DNA from: Hirsutella rhossiliensis
Taxonomy: Eukaryota; Ascomycota; Sordariomycetes; Hypocreales; Ophiocordycipitaceae
Length of the DNA: 64,000 bases
Direction: 5' to 3'
NCBI RefSeq assembly: GCF_020360975.1
Contig: NW_025408668.1
Span: 4,216,001-4,280,000 of the forward strand
This document shows, piece by piece, positions 36,925-48,312 of the stretch. Within the stretch, counting starts at the first letter, position 1; each line of letters begins with the position of its first letter. The notes beneath the pieces were generated by a model. It worked only from the letters and a program-made list of their open reading frames with translations. It was not told the DNA's origin and ran no database searches. The translations under genes and the position numbers were made by a program.

Positions 36925-37422
36925 ATAGAAATGCACATTGGTAGAAACGTCGAACTATGCACTCTGTCACAATTAGCAAGCTATGGGCCGGCAACGCAGA
37001 CTGTCGTCTCTCCGCTGATGTTTTGTGTGCTGCCTTAAAGAGTGGGCGGGGTATTATCGAGGTGTTAAGGAGAGTGGGCATAAGAGGCCACAGTCATGCC
37101 TAATAGACCTAATAGTTATGCATAAGGAAGCCTGCCTAACTAATATAACTCCCCTAGCCTAAGGACATTATATAGGCCTAACTTAGGTATAGGAATATCT
37201 TAATGCCCTCTTTTAGCTAGCTATATATAGTTACTATACCTATATAAGCCCCTCCTTTATCCTAATAGATAGACTAAGATATATATTACTAAATTTACCT
37301 TTCTATGCCCCTATTTCTTCCACTATGCTCTCAAGCCCCTGCTTGAGACGAGGTAACTTGGATTGTTCCTGCGCAGCGTCCAGATAACGTTCGTACTGCC
37401 GCATCGGACGTAGATAAGCGAG
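36925..37422. other. AT-rich RIP-like debris upstream of the Copia insertion
   Basis: From about 37080 to 37310 the sequence is TA-rich without a frame. The final bases carry the left copy of the target duplication (CCTGC, 37423-37427). Confidence 0.5.
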
Positions 37423-37427
37423 CCTGC

Positions 37428-37627
37428 TGTGGACAGGCTCTTCACTGCAGTGAGGTTATTCGAACTGGTTCAATTGGTTATATCTTGTGTAACTAGGGAA
37501 ACGTGTCCCATACAAACTGTGTGCAAAGACCTTCCTCCCTGTGTCTCACCTCTTACTCGCACGTGACTAGCGCGGTCGATTAGTTATACGTGCGCGATCG
37601 GTGCCTAGTGCACAGGTGGATCCAACA
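37428..37627 (-). repeat. LTR of Copia-1 (3' LTR with respect to element)
   Basis: The 200-bp terminal repeat runs from TGTGGACAGG to GGATCCAACA on the plus strand. It is identical to the other LTR except for two extra G at about 37495. Confidence 0.95.
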
Positions 37628-37961
37628 CTGGAACCTCTTTCTAAATCGATGATCGCGCACTAATCAATCCACCAAAAACACACCAAACACAGCGAATTAA
37701 GATGAGATAGGAAAAACACGAACAAGAACACCAACAAACTCCTACCACGATGCATCACTATGTTGGATAGTGTGCTCTGACTGTAGCTCTCCTCCCCACA
37801 CTGGGTGTGTTCTGCCACACGCCATCATGGGCCGCATTTCGAGCGCCGGATGCGCTAGCTGATTCCATCGGTCCCACGTTGGAATGGACACGAGGATCTC
37901 CTCGTTAATGTGAATGGAATAAAGAACGACGGTAAAGCAGAAGAGGGAACGAAAAAACCGA

Positions 37962-39584
37962 TTAAATCTCGTCGAGAATTGTTGTGTTATTGCGATGAAC
38001 GAATCCTTCCACCCTCACGTTTAGCTGATTGTCGCTAATAAACTGCGTGAGGGCGCTGTTTGGTGATGCCTTCGTCATAGCATCGGCAGGGTTATCTGCG
38101 CCGTTGACCCAACGGATTTCCGCAATATCCCTTGATTCATATGCCTGCCTCAGCGCCATGATATCTATCATGAGTCGCTTCTCTGTTGTGGTGCCAAGTT
38201 TGACGAGGCACTCATAGAGGCTATATGAATCTGTGCAAATGACGAGCAGGATTTGCTTCAGATCAAGGCGTTGTGCGATCGTATTGACCGTTTGCTTGAT
38301 CACAAATGCGAGATCGAAGCCCGATGTCAATCCATAGATCTCTGATGCAAGAACGCTTCGAGTAACGCGCTTGCATTTAGTTGAGCTCAATGAAGAATGT
38401 TTCCGCGGATGGAAAATGAATCGGTTGATTGCGCGGTCTCATTGGCGATGATAATCACAAAGCCGATTTGAGAGCTTAAATCCTTATTGTTGGCGAATGA
38501 TCCATCGGTGAACACAAAGATCTTCGCGCTCTCGAGATCGATGGGTATGTAACATAGGCCACGGTCGGGATTGTTGATCTGCCATTCAATCCGCTTGTTC
38601 AAAGCCTTGAAGTCGGTATTAACGGGCTCTTGGGCTTGCCGCAACGGAACAATCGTATGTTGCTTCGGGTTGGCAAATCGAAGCGATATATGCCCCGGGC
38701 GCGTTGAGCAGCATAATCCTGATGCCTACTTGATGCCTGAAGATTGATCTCCTCGAGGTTTTGGGCTTGGCCCTTCTGCCTGACGATGACACAGCCATTT
38801 TGTATGGTCAGGCGGCTGCCGTTAAAGTCGCAGATGGAACCTTCTTGGAGAATCTCTTTTGGCTTGGCCTTAAAGCAGAGTTCTTTCTCCTCGATCTTGA
38901 GAAATGCATCTGTGCCAACAATGAATGTGTCATCCGTTTGCAAGGCCGCGATGCCAAACAGGTCCTTGTCGGCGATGTTGTTTGCCGTGATCAGAAGGCA
39001 CGGGTCAAACGAAGAGGTTTCCATATTAAGCTTGCGGCAGTGATGGTCGTGATATGTGTTGAACCAGTGGGCTCCTGCCTCTGCGATGCCATATAGCGGC
39101 TTCACGATTCGCAGGATTGTTCCTCTGGATATCTTCTTTTGAGTTCTTGAGGAAGGGCTGCAAGGATGACACGGGCCAGCTTGGTCTGGGATTGTGTGTA
39201 TGCCATCGTGATGTCTCTGATCATGATGAACATATCCCGTGTGCAGAGAAACGGTGCTAAGGCCAAGGCCACGCGTTGTGCGGGCCGGCTGATGGTAGGG
39301 GCTTGTGTGAGGATCCCACGTTTCCCATCATCATTGTATCCTTGCACAACGAGGCGTGATTTCTCGTATGGCGTTGCAGTATTTCTTCCCTTAACCTCTC
39401 TGACCATTCGTGATTTGAAGACACGATATCCACCATGTTTATTCGCATCGAATTCTTCGGGTACAATGACCCCAGCGGCGAGGAGGTTCGTGAGCTCGAG
39501 TGTGTCGGAAGCTTCAAATGGGAAACCGGTGCTTGTGATCTTTCCTTCAGCTCGTAGCCGCTTGGCTAGGCCGAGATGTTCCAT
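37962..39584 (-). pseudogene. Copia-1 reverse transcriptase and RNase H
   Basis: The reverse transcriptase begins around SRMVREVKGRNTATPYEKSR, continues with VKPLYGIAEAG and has QTDD in place of the usual YVDD at the catalytic site, as in related fungal Copia elements. The RNase H part includes LVICTDSYSLYECLV and ADAMTKASPNS. Frames change near 39105 (one A appears missing), 38644 and 38390. Confidence 0.85.
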
Positions 39585-39692
39585 TTCTTTTCGAACAAGA
39601 AACGCATTAGCTTCATGATGAACGATAAATTGAACGGGTGAGCAAACAATAGTGGATTCTGATGTGCCATTTTGTGCAGCATCCTTCCTAGG

Positions 39693-41290
39693 TCAGCCAC
39701 GCCTGCGCGGCCTCTTTGGCTCAGGGTATTCGAAAGGTTTGGGTTGGTCTTCTGTGGTAGGAAGAGGAAGAGGTTGTTGAGTTGTGGGTGGAAGGGAAGA
39801 GGTTTTGAAGAGGATGTTGTTGATCGGATTGTGTTGAGGAAGGAGTGATTGTTGTGTTGATGGGTCTGTGCGGCTAGGGCTAGGGTCGGGTTGCAACTGA
39901 GGAAGGAGCGATTCCGGGTGACGATAGTACGGTTGGACGCATGTACTGCGAAATTTCGCTGGTCCGTTGTCCAGGTCAACTGCGATTTCCGTATCCGTCA
40001 CCTCGAGCACTTTATATGGGCCTTGCCATCCGTGCTTCTCGCGAAATACGCGAACTTCGCTTCCTAGCGCCAGGGATAGGGGCAGGCGCAACGCTGTATC
40101 AGGCCCATTACGCGTATTTAACGCGGTCTGAACCTTCCTCTGGGCGTTGATCTTCCTCAGCTCTGACATCGTTCGCCACACCGCCTTAGCTCTTGCCATT
40201 GCGGAAGGTGTAGGCGGCGAATCCATCGTCATTCGAGGCAGAGCACCGAAGACGAGGAGGGTTGGAACGAGGCCATCCGGACCGGCTGTGTCGTTGACAG
40301 CCTTGAAAGCCATTTGAAGGACTTGATCAGGGCTCACGGTATCCTTCAGCTCTGCCTTTAATATATCATATGCTCTTCGGACGGGCACATGATACTTCTC
40401 AACCTTCCCAACAGCCCAATGTGCTTCCACAGGCACCTGATGACACGTTATTCCCATCAATTTCGCTTCTGCTTGGAACTCGGCAGCAGCGAAATTCGTG
40501 CCTGCGTCATGAGTGATCACATCGGGTGGTCCAAGGTATGTATCCATCCAACATTGTTTCAACGCGAGCCACGTTTCCTTGGCCGTCATGTTGGATAGGA
40601 ATCTCCCTGCCTGATAGGCAGTGGCGATCAACAACATGGAGGACTGGTCTGCCACCCAATGTCATGACATCAACGATGACTTCGTAATTGAAGTCACAAT
40701 CATCCTTCAAGCTGAACTTGAACCTTCGTGGCGGGTCGGATTTCATCTGACAGTAGTGGCAGAACTTCTTGATCATTTCCAGAGCTTCGATTTCCACATC
40801 ATGGCCAGCCGAATTCAGCAGCTTGTGCAGCCGATACACGGATGGATGACCAAAACGCGTGTGGAGGCGCCGCAATTCAGCCTCCGTGAGATATGCCACT
40901 GATGCCTCTTGTTTCCGCAAGAAGAACCACGCGTGACCCCATCTTCGAATCACTGGAACGCTCACACCATTGCCAACGAGCTCGTTCGTGACGTTATTTA
41001 AATATACGCCGAGCCGATCCATATCAGCTAGGCATAGGAGGAATGGCGTTGGCACGTTGACTATATGAAAATCAACCTCTCCCACTGGTGTGTTCAAGGT
41101 GATCACGCCAAGTGGTGTTTCAATCTTCCTGCACCAAATCTAACTGGTTCGGGCTTGCGATCATCACGGAATTGGACTGGGGGCATCTCTCGTTGGAGAG
41201 CACGCAGTTGTTCGATTCCTCCCGTCGATATGCATGCCGCACCTGTGTCCGGCATGATTCCTTGGAACGAGTCTTGAGAGTAACGATCTA
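39693..41290 (-). pseudogene. Copia-1 protease and integrase
   Basis: The aspartic protease site is GIMPDTGAACIS near 41240. The integrase has the zinc-binding HTRFGHP...FCHYCQM segment and the catalytic Asp/Glu region around THDAGTNFAAAEF. A Pro/Thr-rich C-terminal tail ends PKRPRRRG. The frame shifts between 40655 and 40507. Confidence 0.85.
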
Positions 41291-41332
41291 GTATGAATTG
41301 TGTGGGTTCGTCACTGTTGAATAACTTGATGC

Positions 41333-42676
41333 CTACTGGAGAGATCCGATGATGGAAAGCTTCGTTGGACAGAAGGTCGCAGCAGCGTAGAACGATTCAT
41401 AAGGGTCAGAGGAGTCAGAATCATCGGATTCCTCGGTGCTCGAGTCATCCTGATCCTGTGATTCCCCTTCATAGTCAGCCAAGAACATAGCATACGAACG
41501 AGATTGACCGTGGAAGCCTCTCTCGTAGATACTTCTCTTTGGCTGCTTTTCTCTCGTTTTCAGGATGTCTCGTTGAGAAACAACCTTCCTTGCCGCAAAC
41601 GTAGCATTTCTTCTTCCAATTTGGCTGACGCCTTTGTGATTGACCTCTTGTTCCGCCGGAATTTCGCTGAAATTTGCGATCCACGAAGTGCTGATCATGT
41701 CCTCTATCCAGGTCTTGGGGATATTGGCCACTGGGTTGTTCAGATCGTTCATCTTGCATGGCAGATAGCGATGATCGAAGCTGTGATGCCAATCCCTCAA
41801 ATGTAGGTGCGGAGAGTATATCGCGAGTCGGAATTCAGGCACACCACGGCACGCCCTGAGCGTTGCATCGATCAGGCCACCTTCGCCGCCAGACTTATCC
41901 CCGAGTGCTCTCCTACAGAGCCGCAATTTCGTAGAAGGGCCTGGAGGACCTCGTCAGATGACTTACCGGGCATCTCAGCCCGAAGTCGGCTGAAGGTGAG
42001 GTGCTCAGTGGGTATGATACATCTTCTGGTTGATTTCGGTGTCAAAGTGCTCTTTCATCTTCTGATACATCTCAGCGAAGGTTAAATCAGTGCTGATTTC
42101 GTGTAGAAAGAAGGACTGAGCTTCCTTGCCAGAATCGAAGGAAAACACCATGGAATTTAGACGGAGGAATGTTTGCTTGACGGCACACGCTCATGAATTT
42201 CCGGATCTTGTCATCGAAGATATCGTATGGTTCGCCGGTATAGGCTAGTTTCTTGTCCCATATCTTAATGAATCTAATCGTGAGATCGGCCTCAACTTCC
42301 TCGTTCTCGAATCGAACAGGTGGAATGCTCGTGTATGCATCTCGGAAGTTGGTAGTCCGTACGGGGCGTCTGCTGATACCGAGGATTCGCGCCATTGATG
42401 CTGAGGCTCTTGCTGAGCGGGTTGATGGGTCTCAATGATCTGAGGGGATTCCGGTTCCGCCGGTCGGGTAATAGTTGGCTGCTGGATTACTACCGGTGCC
42501 GGTGACGATATAGCCGCTTTAACAGTTCCTTGGAGCAGCTTCTGTTTCACCTTATATGCCACGGTGTTTTCAGCAACCTCTTGACCAAGCAACTCGTTCT
42601 CATCCCATTCAGGAAGTTCGTTACTTGTTAGAAGGCCACATAAAGCTCGAGAGATGCTAGAGTTGGCCTTGCCCAT
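41333..42676 (-). pseudogene. Copia-1 gag
   Basis: The capsid-like region includes MARILGISRRPVRTTNFRDA. The zinc knuckle CYVCGKEGCFSTRH (about 41570-41620) is followed by an acidic segment (STEESDDSDSSDPYESFYAA). The frame is interrupted at least twice, near 42080-42250 and again at the zinc knuckle. Confidence 0.75.
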
Positions 42677-43306
42677 ATAGATCCCTAATTCTGAGAAGCG
42701 TCCGGAGTCTTGATCTAAGGCGTGGGTTGATTAGTTCGAAGTCATCATAGCTCCATCCCGTGAAGTCGTTATACAGATCCCCAAGCAGGGCAATTCCGTG
42801 GTTACGTTTATCCACCGTGTATGTTGCCACACAGCCTAAGAAGAAGCTGTTGCGGTGGACAAGGAGGAGCTCTGGGTGATAGGTTCGTTGAGAAATCCGC
42901 GTCGAAATGCCTGATCGGGAGTGAAGGCTCCACGATCGTCAGGTTCCGTTCAACGAGTTGCCTGTCTTCGAGAGACACGTTGGCCGGGGTATCCTGGGCT
43001 GTTGCCGGGGCTAGTGCGGCAGATGAATTGTCAGACATATTGACAGGCTGTGTGCTGAGAAACAGGGCACAGGGTGTCAATGAGGTTATCAATGTGCGAT
43101 AGGGCACGCCTAAGGGTCGCTGATGACAGCAAAGCTTAGGCACGGTTGGATAACTAGAGTGGGCTCTGATGCAGAGTCTTCGTAGCAATCCGCGCGTTGT
43201 AGCAACTATCCTACCGTCAGGGAGCTCGCTTTGCAGAGCGTGACGATAGGTTAGCTCTCTTCCGTCTTGCTGTTCTGTGTCACCTTTGCCGGGCGACACT
43301 GATCAG

Positions 43307-43504
43307 TGTGGACAGGCTCTTCACTGCAGTGAGGTTATTCGAACTGGTTCAATTGGTTATATCTTGTGTAACTAGAAACGTGTCCCATACAAACTGTGTG
43401 CAAAGACCTTCCTCCCTGTGTCTCACCTCTTACTCGCACGTGACTAGCGCGGTCGATTAGTTATACGTGCGCGATCGGTGCCTAGTGCACAGGTGGATCC
43501 AACA
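43307..43504 (-). repeat. LTR of Copia-1 (5' LTR with respect to element)
   Basis: The 198-bp repeat matches the left LTR. Read in element orientation it ends CCACA and is followed by CTGATCAGTG, the same bases that follow the LTR of the second Copia at 59244; this is the probable primer-binding region. Confidence 0.95.
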
Positions 43505-43509
43505 CCTGC

Positions 43510-44150
43510 TGATATTTAGATGTCACTAGTACAGCATGCGCCTGGTACGTACAATTATTTTCACAGTGGCCGGACCGCGAAGTTCGATTGGTACTAGACA
43601 GATTGCTAAGCTAGTGTCTTCAAAATCGGAAGGTTAACAATCATGCGTCTGGTAGCTACAGAATCTACGATTAAGTACTGCTTCTTTAGTCCGAGGTTTT
43701 AACTAAGAACCCTATGACGACTCGCTCCATCCAAAATATCGAAGATACGGATTTCGTCTTCAAGCAACAGTGGAAGGACGGCCTGCCGACCGAAGAAGAG
43801 GCTCTTGTGATCCGAGCCAGGGCAACGACAGCGCGGTACCGATGCCGGCCGTCGAGGCCGCCCTCTTATCTACTCAAGAGTAACCCTTTTGTACACTAAG
43901 ATTACTAGGAGAAATTTGTACCCCTGGGCAAGGAGGAGTTCGCCGTTGCGTGTACTACTATTGCTACGGCGGGGGGAGGAGGGGGAAGGTGGGGAGAAAA
44001 GGGAAGCAATCACATGCCCGGGCTATGATTGGCGAGGCGGGTTATAGGCACGGACCAGTCTCGGTTAACTTCAAAGCGGGGGTTGCAACATCTAACATTC
44101 TCTTCTCGTTCAACTCGTCATTTGGTGAAAATCCCTCCAAACGATTTGCA
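43510..44150. other. Interval between Copia-1 and the HET gene
   Basis: No gene is supported. A purine-rich G tract lies at about 43970-44010. The 3' part should contain the HET gene promoter. A 61-codon frame at 43714 has no motif. Confidence 0.45.
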
Positions 44151-46029
44151 ATGCCATACACTCACGATGCCTTGCTCACATCCAGCTCGTTCAGGATTGT
44201 GGAGCTTCTGCCGGATTCCGAAGGTAGCCCTATCTCCTGCATACTCCATAACGTGGAGTGGCCTTGTCTCCTAGAATACGAAGCTATCTCTTACACTTGG
44301 GGAGATCCGAATGATACAACATCTATTTCTTGCCATGGGAAAGACCATGTGGTCACCAAAAGCCTTTTCTGTGCACTAACTCATTTGCGGCATCTACATC
44401 AGCCCAGATACTTATGGATCGACGCCGTCTGGTAAGTAGACCCAATCGCCATTCAAATCGTTGCCTCCTGTGGAGCTGGAGGTACCCAAAGAATCAGGAG
44501 GAGTGCCTCTGTACATATGTAAGATTCCTCGAACCTAACATTTCTGCAGCATAGATCAAATGAACATTCGAGAACGTAGCCTTCAGGTAAAGCAGATGCG
44601 GAAGATTTATCAAGGAGCAAAGCAAGTCCTCATATGGCTTGGACCCGATAATGCCGCTCAAGCGAAATTGGCTGTTAATTCGATCTTGGAAATTGCAAAT
44701 TTCCTATGCAGGGAAATCGGAATTTCAGTCTCAGACCTTCGCTCGATGAAAGATGTGTACCAGGAGGTTGTATTCAAGAACCGCGCCGTTCTGCCCGTTC
44801 CGAGTAAATGCGGATTTGCAAACACGTCCGTGTGGAAATCCCTGATCTGGTTTTATTCTCATATATACTTCACCCGGGTTTGGGTCATCCAAGAAATCAA
44901 CGCCAACGAGGAACGACTAGTGCACTGTGGCCGTCATATGATTGGTTGGGAACAGGTCGAGCTCGTTGCAGGCTATATGATCATGGAAACGGCCTTCTCC
45001 CAAAACTACGGCTTCACGCAAGCGCACTGCTGGTGGGCAGCAATCGTTTCCACAGAACGTATCAGGGAGCCCAGAAATTGGCTGTTTATGCTCTATCTCG
45101 CATCTAACTTCTCAAGTACTGATACGAGAGATGCGATATACGGTTTGCTGGGTCTAATCGAAGTCATTGGCAGTGTTCTTGACCCAGATTATAACAAATC
45201 ATGTATAGACGTGTATCGAGACTCAGTCGAAGCAGCATTCATCCAATTCCAGAGGACAGATGTGCTACTCTATGCTACCGGTGACGAGGCTTTGTCCTGG
45301 ATCCCGCGTTGAAACAGACCAATGCTGTTTCGGAATCCTTTCCGGTTTGGAAAATCCCTCCCATGGAAACCAGCAGGGGAATCAAAGCCGATCTGGAACA
45401 TTGACAAGGAATTAAACGTCTTGTCTCTCCATGGATTCGTTATCGGCTCCATTCGGTCCGCTGAGACGTACAACGAGAGCTGCTTTGGTAACGCCATGAT
45501 CGATTCGAACAAGGGAAAAAACGAGTTAAACAATTTATGGCGACGAATTCTGAGCACCTTGAGCAGCGGCCGCCCAGGAGTACCCTTCACAGCCAGTGTA
45601 CTGGCCGCCACAGCGACATCTTTGGCCTTCGGGCTAGATGAGGCAAGCGATCCTTGTGCTGAGCAAATTCTAACGCATAACTTCATTGCTTATTTGAAGC
45701 TGGTCCTCGATGAAGAGACTTACAACAAGTTTATACCGCTTGAAGTATCCAAAAAGTCGGCGCAGGTAGATGGCCACATATTTGGCAAACCTGTGTGGGA
45801 TTTCAAGTATCCTGACTCTAGTATCTTTATCACGGACGGCGGGTTGGTTGGATGCTGCATATGCACAACTATGCCAGGGGATGTAGTCTTCGTCGCTTTC
45901 GGAAGCATCTATCCGTTTGTTCTGCGACCGAGCGGGAGGCATTATCTTCTCAGAGGCTACGCATTTGTCCACGGCGCAATGCACGGAGAACAATGCCCTT
46001 CTAAGGGCCGAGTCCTAAAGATCCGTTGA
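44151..46029 (+). pseudogene. HET-domain (heterokaryon incompatibility-like) protein with one internal stop
   Basis: Exon 1 (44151-44431) and exon 2 (44550-46029) join in frame (GTAAGT donor, TTTCTGCAG acceptor) for 587 codons. The HET blocks are present: FRIVELLPDSEGSPISC, YEAISYTWGDP, RYLWIDAVCIDQ, IYQGAKQVLIWLGPD, FTRVWVIQEI and DTRDAIYGLLGL. The C-terminal half continues with family-typical segments (FRNPFRFGKSLPWKP, PGDVVFVAFGS). Codon 348 (45310-45312) is TGA where WIPRxNRPM predicts Trp; a G-to-A change explains it. Everything else is open. HET proteins trigger cell death on non-self fusion. This allele should make only the N-terminal HET domain, which may still fold, so loss of function is likely but not certain. 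Confidence 0.85.
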
Positions 46030-46339
46030 TGGCGCGGTGGTGCGACATTCTCTAATCCCAAGGTATATCTCTTAAATGAACCAGTGCACTCCCCATGACC
46101 TTGTCATGATGAGACGCTTTATCTGGTCTTCTCAGCAGATACCAGTTTTCCGCTTGCTGCCAGTTATGATAGTAGGGACAAGCCCAATTTCCTCTTTGTT
46201 AATCCAGAGACATCCGAAGACCGTGATCACTAGGTGCACACCACCCCCATCTTCATTGATATTGAATCGCTTCGAGCCGACTTAAAGAAAGAGCGGATTG
46301 CCCAACTGAAGACTTCACCTAAAACACTAAGCTGTCCGT
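46030..46339. other. Interval with a short protein-like fragment
   Basis: One plus-strand frame at about 46165-46325 reads RDKPNFLFVNPETSEDRDH, then a stop, then VHTTPIFIDIESLRADLKKE. It looks like a coding remnant, but I do not recognise its family. It could belong to the 5' part of the transposase relic that follows or to another lost gene. Confidence 0.3.
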
Positions 46340-47224
46340 CAGCCGGTCAAGCTGCCGGCGAGGCTCTATGATGAGTTCTGGTGTCTCACTGCTCCGATAA
46401 AGGGGGACTGTTGGCCTTGGGGCACACTAAAGACTGCACCAACCCCTGACGGTCAGGTACGAGTACTAGAAGACAGGCTCTCTAGTAATTCCCCTACTAA
46501 TTTGTCTTTTTCTTCTTTTAGGTCAACCCATTCGCTTTTAAATATCATGCTCTTATGCTATTCCTTTCAACTGTCTATTCTGGCGAGGAATTTAAAGAGC
46601 GAATTCGGCGGCGGCGGCCGACAACAATGCAGCCTCGAGCACGCCCAATTCAGCAAAAATTCGGTACCGAGCCTATACTACGTCTTCCTGTGCCATCTAT
46701 CTCTGCAGACTATAATGATTAAATTGGTGGCGTTGATATTGGTGACCAACTAAGAGCAGGAGAGGGACTAGACCTCCGTGTTTGTAGGGGAAATTGGCGG
46801 GCACTTGCGTGGACCTTCCTGCTTGAGACTGCTCTTATTAACAGCTACCTTCTTCAGCTTTGGGGCCAGCCAAGCTGGCTGCTAATAACCTCACAGCGCG
46901 AGTGGCGGCAACGCAATGTGAGAGATCTTTGCGAGGCTTATAGCAAAGACGGTAGCTCAAGACAACTAATTCGAACTGGAGACATATCTACGCCTATAAC
47001 GCAGCATAAACAGGTCAATCGCGGCAAAAGCTCTCGCTGCCTTCATTTTCAATTTTTGAAAGCTGGGAACTAAAATCACGAAGTCAGCGCAAGCCGTTAG
47101 GCACAACCAGCAGCAATGCACGCAAGAAGCCGGGCATGAAGACTCGTAAGGAATGTGACCAGTGCGATGTAGCTATATGTACTAAGCAGGATTGCTGGGA
47201 CTTCTACCATAGCCAAACTTGCTA
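46340..47224 (+). pseudogene. piggyBac-type transposase relic (C-terminal half)
   Basis: A segment ending CWPWGTLKTAPTPDGQ joins through a GTACGA...TTTTAG intron (about 46456-46521) to VNPFAFKYHALMLFLSTVYS. The frame continues with the family block DYND-stop-IGGVDIGDQLRAG, then WRALAWTFLLETALINSYLL and the cysteine-rich terminal domain CDQCDVAICTKQDCWDFYH. These are signatures of the fungal PiggyBac/DDE_Tnp_1_7 family. Several stops (46703, 47072 and others) make it inactive. The N-terminal catalytic part was not found. Confidence 0.7.
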
Positions 47225-48225
47225 GTAAAATAATGTACCCTGATTGCCTAGTGGTCTTATTGGCTGAGATCCCTATTCGTGACCCCCTTGCTCCTCCTCA
47301 AAGGGATGGCCTCTTTGTTAATTTGATAGGCTCATGTCAGCGCCGAGTCAAGGAACTTCTGCCTGGAATGCAACGTAAAGCTTGGTTGGCTTCGCCGTGG
47401 GCTGTCAAGGCCTGCTCAGATAGAATCCCTACCGATCTAACTATCATCCTGGTTATAAATGGTAGCATTGCATCTGTGTAAAGGCACTATTAGAGGAGGT
47501 TGAGAAGCTTTGTCATAGCAGAGCTTTCATCTCAGACCCACCCCAAAGGCGGGGTTGGCGCAGCCGACCATCGCGTGGTCTGCTTCAGGCGGGCAATCAC
47601 TGGTCCTGAGAGGCGCATATACAATGAGATGCCCGGTTATATGCAAGTACTTCCACCCACACAGCCATTGGCGGGTTGGCAGGCGCCCGCACCCTTGTCG
47701 GCTTTGCCATTGACGCTCATGTTATGTGTGACTCTGCTTCATCGACAGTAAGTGATATAGACAGCATGTGATGATAAGCAATTAACGGGCGGAATATCCC
47801 CGCTAAGAGCTGAGGTCTAGGCCAGCCAAAATTAATCAGGTTGTTAGCGCAACCACACCAAAATAAAATCCCACAATAGCAATTGAGCGATGCATGCGAC
47901 GACATTTGTCCCGACTTTGTACGTCCAACAATTCCTATTTAGGCATTGGTTCTTTTGTATCACGCCCAGAGGAACTTTCCCTACAGGGCAATAGTCCGTA
48001 CCGCTATGCGACATTATCCATCTATGCCTAGGCTTTCCACTTCAGCCGCTCATGCAACATGATCCTTCTCGTCGCGAGGTGCCGTGGGATATGCTTATAG
48101 GCATTTCTCCGAGTGTTTGCTCATTCTGCTATCGTCAGCCGCAGAAGCAAGAACTACCGTCGTGGCCAGTCGCGGGCTACCATTATTGAGGGACCTAGGG
48201 AAGAAGCGTTCTTAGCTCTCTCGCT
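47225..48225. other. Interval with no supported gene
   Basis: Short open frames (47233-47481, 47500-47751) have no recognised motif. The interval probably contains further decayed repeat sequence between the piggyBac relic and the dispersed repeat. Confidence 0.4.
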
Positions 48226-48312
48226 GCGGCCAATCGCCCGACCGCGGGTGACCTGGGGCGAGCACCGCTGGGGTGCGTAGCGTGGTTGGTTGAGCCGGAC
48301 ATATCTGTCAAC
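48226..48312 (+). repeat. Dispersed repeat, copy 2
   Basis: This begins GGCCAATCGCCCGACCGCGG and matches 20196-20290 in the same orientation over about 90 bp with scattered changes and small gaps. The same element type is therefore present on both sides of the PKS region. Confidence 0.5.

Larger units (their letters stand above)
37428..43504 (-). mobile_element. Full-length Ty1/Copia LTR retrotransposon (Copia-1)
   Basis: Two near-identical LTRs (37428-37627 and 43307-43504) start TG and end CA and differ only by a 2-bp GG. A 5-bp target duplication, CCTGC, flanks both ends (37423-37427 and 43505-43509). Inside, on the minus strand, the order is gag, protease, integrase, reverse transcriptase, RNase H, which is the Copia order. 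The LTR identity implies recent insertion. The internal frames are broken by several one-base shifts, so this copy probably cannot move by itself. Confidence 0.95.

Noticed and set aside
43950..44150. Upstream extension of the HET protein from 43950
   Set aside because: It lacks an ATG before 44151 and reads through a G-rich tract with implausible composition.
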